From Papilionanthe hookeriana x Papilionanthe teres (Eukaryota; Streptophyta; Magnoliopsida; Asparagales; Orchidaceae), in assembly GCA_022702705.1 (NCBI GenBank), contig CM040428.1, positions 115,738,183 through 115,802,182 on the forward strand: 64,000 nucleotides of DNA. The letters are read 5' to 3'. The notes under the pieces were generated by a model. The model worked only from the letters and a program-made list of their open reading frames with translations, had not been told where the DNA came from and did no database searches. Every line of letters starts with the position of its first letter. The stretch's first letter is position 1. The translations under genes and the position numbers were made by a program. Shown piece by piece: positions 31,153 to 42,388 of the stretch.

Positions 31153-32181
31153 ATGGATTCTTCAAATTTAGTCTTTTCTTATTTTCAAGACTTCAACATA
31201 CCAATGAAGGAAGACTTTCCTTTTTATCAGAATGATTATGGATTGTTTAGTGAAACAGAATTTACATTAGATAATCCATATCAAACTGATATGCAATCTT
31301 TTGAAGAATTTGACTTACAACCTTATCAAGACTTTCTGAATTTTATAGAGGATCCACTTGAATATATATCTGAAGATCCTTCTATTCTTAAAGAAATGAA
31401 AAGAAAAATTGATGACAAAGGAAAAGAAATCTATGATGAGGATGATGTTTCGCCACCATCCACATATGAAGTTGGATCATGTTCCAAAAACATTCACAAA
31501 AACAAAGCTTGTCCACTTAAAAGAAAGAAAAGGTGGAATAAGAATGATAATTTTGAAACCCCTGAATTTGAACAAAGTGGAAACCCTTCCTTTTAAGAAG
31601 AAAATCGGTATATCCCGATTCCTGTTGAATATACTGACAATTTCTTTCAACCAAAGAGTTCTCCCTCAATTCATGCTATACATTCAGTGTTTAAAAGACT
31701 AGCACGAAAAGATAAATGTTCAATTTCCCGATTGTTGAACAAAATGGGATGTGTAGTCTCCAAAATAATGAAAAGGAGAATTTTAGCAATAGATGATTCT
31801 GTTTATGAAGAAACAGGCTATCAATCTCGGATAGAAGATCAATGTACTCTAGTGCCTGTGAAGTTTCGGCTAGGGCCAAGGGTGAAAAATGTGACAATCA
31901 CAAAAGACAAGGCCAAATATGACAAACTAATGTCTGAAGTGGAGGATACATCCACTAAAATGATAGATTATGTTCATATGCTACAAAATGCAAATTATCC
32001 ATATGATGACACACCGCCTAGAGGATCTCGTCCCATATTAAAAGACAATGTATGGAAACGAAGATCGTTTGAACAAAATTCATATGCTACAAGCACCCCT
32101 GCAGACAGTTTACAAGATGGAACTTGTAAAGAGCATCTTGCAAAATCATTTGAAGAAAGATTGAAAAAATTAAAAAAATGA
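31153..32181 (+). pseudogene. ORF1 upstream of gag in N (Ogre-type)
   Basis: One frame of 342 codons contains a single TAA at 31594-31596 between GNPSF and EENRYIPIPVEY; both sides are in the same frame. An ORF before gag is a defining feature of Ogre elements, and its function is unknown. The N-terminal 100 residues are acidic and aromatic (FYQNDYGLF, SFEEFDLQPYQDF), followed by a basic cluster KRKKRW that could be a nuclear-localisation signal, a conserved-looking middle (SVFKRLARKDKCSISRLLNK) and a Lys-rich end. The ATG is preceded by TTTCAG ten bases upstream, an acceptor-like sequence. The acidic-aromatic part is compatible with an activation domain, but that is a guess. Confidence 0.7.
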
Positions 32182-32189
32182 TATCAAAC

Positions 32190-33575
32190 AATTCTCGGTA
32201 CGAGTAAATAAAAACACTTCTGATAGCTCAAATGAAAACGTTGCCAGTATTAATGTGGTAGAAACATGATCTACTTCCTTAGTACGGGAACTAAATGAAG
32301 AAGATGCAACTAATGAGTTATGAGCAATTATACGACAGCGAGACAAGAAAATCAGTCATCTTGAACAAAGAATGGAGGCGTTGGTAGCAGCTTTGCAAAA
32401 TCCACCAACAAATCCATTACAGGCCATTGAAATTGTTAGGCTAGAGGTTGCCCACATTCTAGAAGACAAAGGAGATCCAGTTGATGTTGAAGAACACATT
32501 CAAAAGAAAAGGATTCCCCTCATAGAGGAATTCCAGAAAAAGATATCACTCAACTCGTAGAACAAAAGATAAAAGAAACGATGGCTCAGGTAAAAGATGG
32601 ATCACTAATTCCAAAGGGTAGACCATATCCAGAGGAATTTGATTTTGTCCAATACCCTAAAGGATTTGTTCCTCCTGTCTTCAAAATGTTTGATGGAACA
32701 AATAATCCCCGACAACATCTAGCACATTTCAGAGCGAGCTGCTGTAATGCGGGGGGAAGTGATGCTCTTTTATTTCTACAATTTGTTAATAGTCTCACAG
32801 GAATTACCTTTGACCGGTATGCAGAACTTCCTAATCGGTCTGTTAAAACTTTTGTAGAGCTTGAAAGCCTCTTTAGTAAAAGATTTGTTGGAGCTCAACA
32901 TCACACTACAGTTGGTGATCTTGTAGTGGAAAAACAGAAAACAGGTGAAAGCTTAGTGGATTATTTTTATGCTCGAGAACTCTCAGCATGAAATGTGAAC
33001 CACAACTCTAAGAACAACATGCTGTTGAAATCCTGCTTAAGAATATTCATGGTCCTATAGCATTTATGCTTAAAGGATTTACAATAAAAACCTTTGAAAA
33101 ATTGCTAAGCAAAGCTGCCAATCTTCAGGAAGAAACTAAGCAGATGATTGTAACTGAAAAGACTGAAAAGACAAAGACTGTCAAGACATTTGAAAAGAGA
33201 CCGGTAAATGTTGTGAAAAAATGCAAACAAGTGATGCAGGTTCAACCTGACCAAAAGAAACAACGCCAGAATCCATCGACATCACAGACATCGCCTCAAT
33301 TACAACTTCAACAACCAATCCCAGCACTGACATACAAAAGAACAATGGCTGAAAGAATGAATAAAGAATATTCATTTAAAACGGAAGCCGTTGGAAAAAT
33401 ATTACGTAGTTTGCTTAAAATACCCTAGTTTAAGCTACCAAAAGCTAAAAGACCAGCAGAAGTTGACATGAAAGACAATCCCAATTATTGTCCTTATCAT
33501 AGAATGCTCAGACACAAGATTGAAGAATGTTTTGTCTTCAAAGACTGGTTAGAGCGCAATTTAAACAAGGAAATA
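32190..33575 (+). pseudogene. gag: gag pseudogene of N
   Basis: Pieces in order are a coiled-coil-like N-terminal part (DKKISHLEQRMEALVAALQN), the capsid core at 32581-32991 (PPVFKMFDGTNNPRQHLAHF, VKTFVELESLFSKRF), a downstream part at 33066-33428 (NIHGPIAFMLKGFTIKTFEK), and a final NYCPYHRMLRHKIEECFVFK motif typical of Tat/Ogre Gag ends (Cys-His-His-Cys-like). Breaks include two stops near 32262 and 32322, a frameshift near 32555, another near 32990, and a TAG at 33426-33428. It would form the particle shell. The acidic linker before 32581 and the Lys/Gln-rich tail fit nucleic-acid binding. Confidence 0.85.
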
Positions 33576-35206
33576 TAATAATTCCGAAAGAATATTTGAA
33601 AGAATTTGACAAGGGTTCAATCAATATGATTTCGGTGGAAAAATTCAAATCCAAGAACAAGAATTAAGACAAAACTATTCAAGGTAAATCTTCTGAGGAT
33701 ATCCTTACTGAATTTCAGGTTACCAAGCCTCTCAAGAAGGAAAAGAGAAAGAAAGATAAAGAACCAAAAAGAACTAGAGGTTTTCTAGATATAGGGGTTG
33801 CAATTCCTCTTGTACCTTCTCGTTCTTATGTTTTCCCATCTTCTACTAGGATAGTTATATCGGATGAAGGACGAAAAATCCTTGAACCGATGACTTTGTA
33901 TGACTTCCTTTTTTCTCCTACTGGGAATAATAATAATTCCAGTTCTGCTTACATTTTGTCTATTTTGGGTGATGCTTTTGAAAATGATCATTCAAATTCT
34001 AATCCCATAAACAATGCTCAAATCGTATATGATTTTGATCAATCTAATGACAATCAAAATAACAAAAACATTAATGAAAATTCTGACAACGACAAAGATG
34101 AAAATGACATTGCTACACTCCAATTACAAGGAACTCCAATTTCCATAGAATTGGAATCTTCAGAATCGGAGACAAAAGAGTCGGATAACCAATTTGAAGA
34201 AATAGTTGAAATCAATTTAAGAAGTGGAAAAGTTCTACCTCCCAGAGTGACTCCACAAGAAAAAGAAAAACAAATAGTCACATCTGAAAAGATCATTCCT
34301 CCAATACATCCACAACTTCCTGAAAGAGATAAAGATGATCTTCACAACAAAGTAGACTATAACGTACTAGCCCATTTGAGGAAACTACAAGCAAAATTGA
34401 GCATCTATGGCGCTCTTATGCTCTCTAAAGAAATGAGAGAGTCATTGATAAAAGCCCTTCTAGACCCCGACGTTTTCTTAGCTCAACTTGCTAGTATTAC
34501 TCAAAATGAAGCTTGTTCATTAGAAGAATCAATAAAGATTACCTTTTCTAACAATGACTTATTGCTTGGAACGACTGAACACAATCGTCCACTATATATC
34601 ACAGTAAACATAAATGATATGACACTTTCAAGGGTTCTTATTGACCCATGTGTCTCAGTTAACATTATGAATTTGAGAACTCTTGCATATCTGGACATTG
34701 ATGCCTCTCAACTATCAAGAGATACAATGATGTTACGAGGATTCAATCAAAAAGGAGAACGAGCTCTTGGATCAATAACATTACTTTTAAAGATAGCCGA
34801 CTGGACGACAGCGTCAAAACTCCATATCATTGATTCATATACCTCTTTTAATGCCTTACTCGACAGACCATGGCTTCATGAACATAAAATGGTTCCTTCT
34901 TCGTTGCATCAGTGCATAAAATATCTACGAAAAGGACAAGAATGTCGTATAGTAGGAGATTTACAATCATTTTCAATCCATGAAATTAGTATATATGAAG
35001 ATGCAGCATATTACACTCTTATAAAGAAAATAATATTCTCCAAAGACACAATGGTGGATATGACAGAAAAGACAAAGAAAAGAAAATTAATGAAAATAAT
35101 CATTCTTCTTCAACAAAGACAAAAAGAGCTAATTCCCGTCAAACTCACACTCGAGGCCGAGGCTGAGGACGAGGACAAGGGAAGGAAGATCCAATTGTCA
35201 CAATGA
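33576..35206 (+). pseudogene. Gag-protease linker and protease of N
   Basis: The frame reads IPKEYLKEFDKGSINMISVE, RSYVFPSSTRIVISDEGRKI and, after a long acidic Asn/Glu-rich linker, VEINLRSGKVLPPRVTPQEK. The aspartic protease follows: RPLYITVNINDMTLSRVLID, then PCVSVNIMNLRTLAYL and FNALLDRPWLHEHKMVPSSL. The catalytic Asp is kept, but the usual D-x-G-S/A-S loop reads D-P-C-V-S; losing the Gly should disable the enzyme. One TAA near 33665 lies upstream. From 33890 the frame is open for 438 codons, unusually intact for this element. It is named protease from position, the LDRPWLH motif and the LID loop. Confidence 0.8.
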
Positions 35207-35214
35207 AGTAACCA

Positions 35215-35890
35215 TTGAAATTCAAAATCCACCTGGATTCTGAAGAAGAAACGACATCTGTGGTTTCAAAGGAACCTCAATTCAAAATATCTCTAGAAGA
35301 AGAAGTCAAAGAAAGACAATTTGAATCTATGTATGACAAAATTAATCATTATATACATTCTATGAATCTGACTCCAATCTCCACTGCTAAGATTGAGAAT
35401 TTAATAGTCAAAGAAGTATGTAATGATGACAAAAATCCAACGAGGTTTAGACTTGGCTCTACTTCTTCTAGTACTAAAAATAATGTAAAAATAGAAGATG
35501 AATATCTTCCGAAATCAATGAAAATTCCTTTTGAGTTGTACTCTCCTTGGGCACAAAAATTTATTCAAAATAGTTTAATGCTTAAAAAGTGTCTTTAAAA
35601 CAACCACATTTCATTGAACAAATGTGGAATAATAACAAATGAAATCCTAACTCCAAAGAAGGTGTTGGATTTAGTACTTTGGAACCGCTAGATGATACGA
35701 AATTTTGCCTAGTCGTCACTGAAGAACTGATAGCTGATCTTCCAATCGAAGATGTTCCTCGAGAATTGGAAGAAGAAATTAAATCGACAATTGATGAACT
35801 AAAAGAAATAAATTTAGGAACTGATGAAAATTCGAAACAACTTTCATTAGTTCATTCCTTAATGATGAGGAAGCATAAGACATAATTCAA
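35215..35890 (+). pseudogene. Protease-RT spacer of N pol
   Basis: Two frames (35215-35598 and 35679-35885) carry MKIPFELYSPWAQKFIQNSL and EPLDDTKFCLVVTEELIADL, found between protease and RT in Tat/Ogre polyproteins. A stop and shift near 35598 and a shift near 35886 break them. Ogre elements usually have an intron in this part of the genome; I cannot place its splice sites here with confidence. Confidence 0.55.
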
Positions 35891-37189
35891 TTGTTGACAG
35901 AATATAAAGACTGCTTTGCTTGGACTTATGACGAGATGCTTGGATTATCTCCAGAAGTCGTAGTCCATAAACTTGGGATAAATCAAATCACAATCCCTGT
36001 TAAACAAGCTCCAAGAAGGATGTGTGTTGAAATAGAGGAACAAGTCATTGCAGAAGTTAAGGAATTGATAGAAGCTGACTTCATTCGAGAAGAAAATTAT
36101 CTGACATGGTTAGCTAATGTGGTGCCAGTTAAAAAGAAAAATGGTTAGATAAGGGTCTGCATAGACTTAAGAGATTTGAACAAAGCATGTCCAAAAGATG
36201 AATTTCCTTTACTAATTCCTGAATTAATGGTTGATATAGCATCAAAACATGCAATATTTTCCTTTATGGATTGATCATCAGGATACAATCAAATAAAAAT
36301 GTTTTCGGAGGACAAAGTGAATACAGCTTTCCGGACACCCATGGGGATATATTGTTATAAGGTTATGTCATTTGGACTAAAAAATACATATGCAACCTAT
36401 CAAAGAGCCATGACACGGATCTTCGATGAATTAATACATAATCAAGTTGAATGTTATGTGGACGATCTCGTTGTCAATAGTAAACAAAAAGATGATCACA
36501 TATATGATTTGAGAATTATCTTTGAACGACTACGATAATACAATCTTAAAATGAACCCCTTAAAGTGTGCTTTCGGTGTCACTTCAGGAAAACTTTTAGG
36601 ATTTTTAGTTTGACATCGTGGGATAGAAATTGATCCTCTCAAAATTGAAGCTGTCCTAAATATGCCTCCTTCTAAAAATCTAACTCAATTGAGATCCTTT
36701 CGAGAAAAATTAACATATATACGACATTTCACTTCCAATCTATCTGGTAGGTGTCAGCCTCTTACTGCCCTTACCAGAAAAGATACCAAATTTGTGTGGG
36801 ATGAAAATTGCCAACACGCCTTTAAAAACATCAAACAATACCTGATAACCCCTCCTGTCTTAGCAGCCCCTGTATTAGGAAGACCTCTAATCCTTTACAC
36901 TGCGGTGTTGGATAATTACCTTGGAGCATTATTGGCACAAGTAAATGACAAGGTAAAAGAAAATGCGTTGTACTATTTAAGCCATTGTCTGGTTCTAACA
37001 GATATAAAATATCCAACAATTGAGAAGCATTGCTTAGCCTTGATTTTCGCAGTTCAAAAACTAAGGCATTATATGCTTTCTCATAAAGTAACTCTTATTT
37101 CAAGAGTTAACCCACTACAATACTTGATGACACGACCGACACTTTCTGGGAGATTAGCAAGACGGGTAATGATCTTACTCCAGACATAA
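35891..37189 (+). pseudogene. pol: Reverse transcriptase and RNase H of N
   Basis: One continuous frame of 433 codons has four in-frame stops (36146, 36272, 36536, 36611) and no shift. RT motifs are QAPRRMCVEIEEQVIAEVKE, ANVVPVKKKNG, RVCIDLRDLNKACPKDEFPL, FSFMD-SSGYNQI, MSFGLKNTYATYQRAM and the catalytic box CYVDDLVVNS. The connection reads LRSFREKLTYIRHFTSNLSG. RNase H has LYTAVLDNYLGALLAQ, YPTIEKHCLALIFAVQKLRH and LISRVNPLQYLM, where Asn stands in place of the usual Asp, a further sign of decay. The YVDD box and the following second RNase H place it in the Tat lineage. Confidence 0.9.
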
Positions 37190-37882
37190 CATTTGTACCA
37201 TTACGTGCTGTCAAATGATAAATCTTAGCAGATTTCTTAGCAACACACCCAATTCCAACTGGATCACCTCTTAATGATGATTTACATGATGAACAAATAT
37301 CAGAAATAAAAGATTCTAATGTGCAACGATGGGAACTCTACTTTGACGGAGCATCATCTGCATGGAAAAACAAAGACAAACAGATAGTTGTACCGGGCAA
37401 AGCTGGAGTAGGATTGATTTTCATCACTCCAAACAAAACGATGATGCCTTTTTCATCATATGACAGAAAAATGCACAAATAATGAAGCAAAATTTGAAGC
37501 GCTCATAACTGGTCTAGAATTGACAATACAAATGGAAATTAAAAATATTGACATCTACGGAGACTCCCAGTTGATTATCAATCAAATCGCTGTCAAATAC
37601 AAGACTTTGAAACCTCGACTTGAACAATATTCTCGTTACACTCTGAAACTGATTCAGCAAATTCCTGACGTGACATTCTTCTTAATCCCGAGACGAGACA
37701 TTTCTCTAGCGGATGCTCTGGCAAAACATGTAAAGGAGTTTGCCTGTCCAGAAGATGACGACATACCGATCTCTATAAGAGGACGGCAAGTTCTTTCTCA
37801 AATTGACATGGATAATCTGCATAAAATTAGTGAAAAGATGACAATGACAATAAATGATGAAAAGGATGATTGGCGACAATGA
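37190..37882 (+). pseudogene. Second, archaeal-type RNase H (aRH) of N
   Basis: After a frameshift near 37190, ADFLATHPIPTGSPLNDDLH leads to WELYFDGASSAWKNKDK with the first catalytic Asp and AGVGLIFITPNKT. After another shift near 37455 the frame continues CTNNEAKFEALITGLELTIQ (Glu), IDIYGDSQLIINQI (Asp) and RDISLADALAKH (last Asp). All four acidic positions of the archaeal-type RNase H fold are visible. This duplicated RNase H is specific to the Tat lineage, where it may sharpen primer removal. The two frameshifts make it inactive as one protein. Confidence 0.85.
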
Positions 37883-39124
37883 ATTATTCAATATTTACAA
37901 ACTGGAAGGTTACCTGAAAACACTTCTATTGCCACTCAAATTAAACAGAGAGCATTATCATATGATCTAATAAATGATTTCCTTTATAAACGATCTTTTG
38001 ATCAAATGTGGTTAAGATGCCTAAACCAAGTTGAAGCTCAAAAGATTGTTAAGGAGGTCCATTCAGGTTTATGTGGTGTGCATCAATCTGGACCTAAAAT
38101 GAAAATGAAAATCAAAAGGACGGGTTATTATTGGCCGACAATGATGACTGATTGTCTTGACATTGCAAAGAAATGTCATCAATGTCAGATACATTGGGTA
38201 GTTTTACACCAGCCACCAAATGTTTTACACCCAACTATTGCATCATGGTCTTTTGAATGTTGGGGCACCGACATAGTGGGCCCTATAGATCCTCCGTCCT
38301 CCAAGGGTCATCGATTTATTCTGGCAGCCACTGACTATTTCTCCAAATGGGCAGAAGTTATACCATTTAGAGAAGTCAAGGTAGAACAAGTCCTTCATTT
38401 CTTTAAGACACATATCGTTTATAGATTTGGAATTCCTCAAAGGGTCAAATCAGACAATGGATTGGCCTTAAAAAATGCAAAAATCAACAACTTTATCCAA
38501 AGACATGGGATAGACTGGAGGTATTCCACAATCTATTATCCTAAAGCCAATGGTTTAGCTGAAGCTCTCAATAAAATGTTGGTTCAAATCTTTAAAAAGA
38601 CATTAATCAACAGCATGAGACAGTGGCTTGAACGATTGATAGAAGCTTTATGGGCTTATAGAACTACATATCGAACGCCAACACGGTCTACACTGTTTGC
38701 TTTGGTATATGGTTTTGAAGACATTTTACCACTCAAAGTTTAAATCCCTTCTCTCAGAATTGCAATAGCAAACAAGATAACGGAAGAAGAAAATTTCAGA
38801 CTACGACTTGAAGAACTTGAGAGTTTAGAAGGCAAAGATCTTCAAGCTCAGCAAAATCTTGAACTGTATCAAGCAAAAAAGATACAAGCCCATGACAAAT
38901 TAGTTCGCCCCAGAACCTTTCGAATCGGTGAATTAGTTTTAGTTCTTCGAAGACCTATACTGGCTCATCGAAAGATAGGTGGCAAATTTGAACCAATATG
39001 GGAGGGCCCATATGTAATTGAAAAGGCATATTCTGGAGGATCCTACCAGCTGGTGGATTGTCAAGGAGAAAGAATCTTGCCTCCAATCAATGGTCATTTC
39101 CTGAAGAAATATTATGCGACATGA
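37883..39124 (+). pseudogene. Integrase of N
   Basis: This is the enzyme that inserts the cDNA. Counted from the Met at 38006, the HHCC zinc finger uses H19, H26, C57 and C60 (EVHSGLCGVHQSG ... CHQCQ). The catalytic core has D89 (WGTDIVGP), D150 (VKSDNGLA) and E186 (ANGLAEALNK), giving the D,D-35-E spacing. An in-frame TAA at 38741-38743 splits LPLKV from IPSLRIA, where Gln (CAA) would be expected. The C-terminal domain (LVRPRTFRIGELVLVLRRPI, HRKIGGKFEPIWEGPYVIEK) ends in TGA at 39122-39124. Upstream, 37883-38005 carries the N-terminal lead-in. Only the one stop breaks it; the domain is well preserved. Confidence 0.9.
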
Positions 39125-39306
39125 AAAATAACGACTTGTCTATAAACTGGGATAATAATAAAAAATCCTTTCTTCAAATCATCTTTCTGATATGAATCTT
39201 GACTTCTATCTCTTGTGTCATTTGTTTCGCTTATTAAACCAATGTTTATAAGCATCCTTAACGTAAAAGTCTGAAATGTTACATTATCCTGTCATTTTCA
39301 GAAAAA
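39125..39306 (+). other. Spacer with acceptor-like site before the AlkB-like ORF (N)
   Basis: This 182-bp AT-rich spacer ends in a pyrimidine-rich run and TTTTCAG at 39295-39301, five bases before the ATG. T has a 326-bp spacer with no obvious similarity except the same ending of pyrimidines plus YAG, four bases before its ATG. Confidence 0.5.
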
Positions 39307-40613
39307 ATGTCTAACGAAAGATTTCTTTTAACATTTTGAAGTGGTGTTTGTCTGGCCTTGGATCGACGATGTGTTGAAAAAGGATGTAGAATTCACTTTG
39401 ACTTTGAACTCTCGCAAGTTGAATTACTCTATGACAGACCTTTACTATCCATTGCTAATCAATGAGAAGCAAAAAGGAAAACCATTCGTATTGGAGTTTA
39501 GGCTTTGTCAGCAAGCCAATGAAATAAAAAATTCTACCGACAATGGAAAATTGAAGTCAGATGGAATGGCATCCACTAGCGGGGTGAAGAAATCAGCTTC
39601 TAGAATGACAAGAGCCCAAAGAAGAAATTGCAATAAAGGGCTCAAAAAGTTGGCCTAAAAAGAAAGACAAGACATGAAACAAATTGAAGAAGATGACGAA
39701 TTCAAATTTCCAATACTTGAGAACACCTCCAAAGGGACATGCTATGTCTTAGGGGAAAAAATGATCGAAGAGGAGGAAAGGATTGAAAGGCTAGTATTCA
39801 CTCCCAATCCCTATGAGCCAGCATTGGACCTCTCAACAACCGAAAAAGTAAATTAAAAACGAATTGCTTCTCGAGAGGAAGTAAGATGTATCAGAGCTAT
39901 CATAAAACAGACATTCGAAAAATTTCAACATATTAATGGTCAAACCATTAATATATTAGAAGGCATTCAATAGTTCACACAAGTTTTTGACGAAGTGGAG
40001 CAAGTTGCTATCATCGAGCATGTGATGGATGCACGTGATCAAGGACGAGCCGGACAACTGAAAAGAAGGACATACTTTGGAACAAACAGATGGATTCGTG
40101 GAAAAGGTCGCATGACGATTCAATATGGATGCTGTTACAACTATGTTGTGGACAAAGACGGCAATCCCCAGGGATACTACAACATGAACAAGTAGACCCA
40201 CTACCGACAGTCATAATTCAAATTATTAGATGACTCATAATGTGGAATATAATGCCTGCTAATTGTATTCCAGACAGTTGCATATGAACTTATATGAGGA
40301 AGGCGACTGTATACCACCTCATATTGACAGTCGGGATTTTGAAATACTATTTTGCACTCTCTCTCCCTTATGAACAAATTCTATTCGTTTTGGATGAGAA
40401 ATACAGATTGTGGGCCCTGGAGAATTTCGTGGATCTTATCAAATTCTGTTAACACGGGGATTAGTTTTAGTACTACAAGATAATGGAGCTGATGTCTCAA
40501 AACACTGCATACCAAGTGTGAGTCGACAGCGCATATCGATAACACTGAGGAGAATGTGCCCTGAAAAATGTCCCGATGGATATCGACCAATACCAGAACT
40601 AGAGGATCTATAA
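39307..40613 (+). pseudogene. Decayed AlkB-like dioxygenase ORF of N
   Basis: The ORF starts MSNERFLLTF and an in-frame TGA (39337-39339), exactly as in T. The N-terminal half is hydrophilic (SASRMTRAQRRNCNKGLKKL) and barely alignable to T. From about 39880 the AlkB part reads QTINILEGIQ, DQGRAGQLKRRTYFG, RWIRGKGRMTIQYGCCYNY, IMPANCIPDSC, CIPPHIDSRDF (Fe ligands His and Asp), GPGEFRG, LVLVLQDNGADVSKHCI (second Fe ligand His) and RISITLRRM (2-oxoglutarate-binding Arg). Several stops and shifts, and loss of the segment after FCTLSLP, make it non-functional. It lies between integrase and the 3' noncoding region, the same place as the better copy in T. Confidence 0.85.
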
Positions 40614-40984
40614 CCCCTGGAACTGCAATGACCCCATGAAGGTTTAAACACCTAAGACATATTCTATGAACAGTGTCTTCGAGTGTTAGACATTTTGTGG
40701 TAGGTCTAGCAGTATCTGAGAACTTCGACATAGTAGTTTGCAGTGTGTATGCGTGCATTGTCTAATACATAATGTACCCTGAACTTTTTACATCTATGTA
40801 CATTATTGGAAGTGGAATGAAATCTTTTGAGATATTTCCAAAATGATGCATCGTCAGGTCCAAAAATGCAAAAATGAACTAAAAATGACATGATGAATAA
40901 CTTGTGATAACTAACATGAGAATTATCATTCGACCTACATAGGTCAAATCCCCAGCGGATATCCCCAGGAAATTTCTTAGTGAG
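40614..40984 (+). other. 3' noncoding region of N before the tandem repeat
   Basis: No supported gene. ORFs on either strand are short and without known motifs. The sequence is not visibly similar to the matching region of T (61151-61910). Confidence 0.5.
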
Positions 40985-42200
40985 TTCGCCACTCTCTCTG
41001 GTTATTAGATGTAAGCCCTTTCCTGACACGGAAATCACGGAATTCTTTTAACCAAATATCGACATTCACATTTTGAGAAATGGAAAATGAAATCCATTTT
41101 CTCTCTCTGGTTATTGGATGTAAGTCCTTTTCTGAAACGAGAATCATGGCTTTCCTCTAACCAAATTTTGACATTGACATTTCGAGAAATGGAAAATGAC
41201 ATCCATTTTCTCTTTCCGGTTATTGGATGTAATTCCTTTCCTAACATGGAAAATATGGCTTTCCTCTAACTAAATCTTGACATTGACATTTTGAGAAATG
41301 GAAAATGACATCCATTTTCTCTCTCCAGTTATTGGATGTAAGTCCTTTCCTGAAACAGGAATCATGGCTTTCCTCTAACCAAATCTTGACATTGACATTT
41401 TGAGAAATGGAAAATGATATCCATTTTCTTTTTTTGGTTATTGGATGTAAGCCCTTTCCTGACACGGGAATCATGGCTTTCCTCTAACCAAATCTTGACA
41501 TTGACATTTCGAGAAATGGAAAATGACATCCATTTTCTCTTTCTGGTTATTGGATGTAAGTCCTTTCCTGACACGGGAATCATGGCTTTCCTCTAACCAA
41601 ATCTTGACATTGACATTTCGAGAAATTAAAAATGACATCCATTTTCTCTTTCTGGTTATTGGATGTAAGTCCTTTCCTGAAAACAAAATTATGGCTTTCC
41701 TCTAACCAAATCTTGACATTGACATTTCGAGGAATGGAAAATGACATCCATTTTCTCTCTCCGGTTGTCAGATGTAAGTCCTTTCCTGACACGGGAATCA
41801 TGGCTTTCCTCTAAACAAATCTTGACATTGAAATTTCGAGAAATGGAAAATGACATCCATTTTCTCTTTCCGGTTATTTGATGTATGTCCTTTCCTGACA
41901 CGAAAATTATCGCTTTCCTCTAACCAAATCTTAACATTGACATTTCAAGAAATGGAAAATGACATCCATTTTCTCTCTCCGGTTATTGAATGTAAGTCCT
42001 TTCCTCACACGGAAATTATGGCTTTCCTCTAACTAAAATTGACATTAACATTTTGAGAAATGGAACATGACATCCATTTTTTCTTTCCGGTTATCGGATG
42101 TAAATCCTTTCCTGACACGGAAATTATGGTATTCCTTTAACCAAATATCGACATTGACATTTTGAAAATTAAAATATAACAACCATCTTCTCTCCCAGTA
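40985..42200 (+). repeat. 109-bp tandem repeat in the 3' noncoding region of N
   Basis: About ten to eleven units with very regular 109-bp spacing: ATCCATTTT begins at 41092, 41201, 41310, 41419, 41528, 41637, 41746, 41855, 41964 and 42072. Each unit has GGTTATTGGATGTAAGTCC, TTTCCTGACACGGGAATCAT, ATGGCTTTCCTCTAACCAAA and TTGACATTGACATTTCGAG. The many 60-80-codon ORFs on both strands are shadows of this repeat. Such arrays are known in 3' noncoding regions of Tat/Ogre elements and can seed satellites. Confidence 0.95.
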
Positions 42201-42370
42201 AGTCACTTTCCAGACATGAAAAGGACGTTCCTTCTCAGAACCGACATATCAGACATCTGACATTCTCTATCAGTGGTATGACACCCACTCCTTTCTTGAT
42301 TATTACGAGACATTTCTTCAGACCACTTCGATCAACGCCAATATGGACAGAAAACTTATGTAGTACTCCA

Positions 42371-42388
42371 CACATATTGGGGCCCTTT
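42371..42388 (+). promoter_or_regulatory. Polypurine tract region of N
   Basis: CACATATTGGGGCCCTTT directly precedes the 3' LTR. T has the related CACACCTATTGGGGGTCCATT at the same place, so ATTGGGG is the likely conserved primer core. Confidence 0.6.

Noticed and set aside
41035..42032. Many overlapping 60-110-codon ORFs on both strands with repeated peptides
   Set aside because: They translate the 109-bp tandem repeat. The period is not a multiple of three, so frames change from unit to unit; no protein repeat is conserved.
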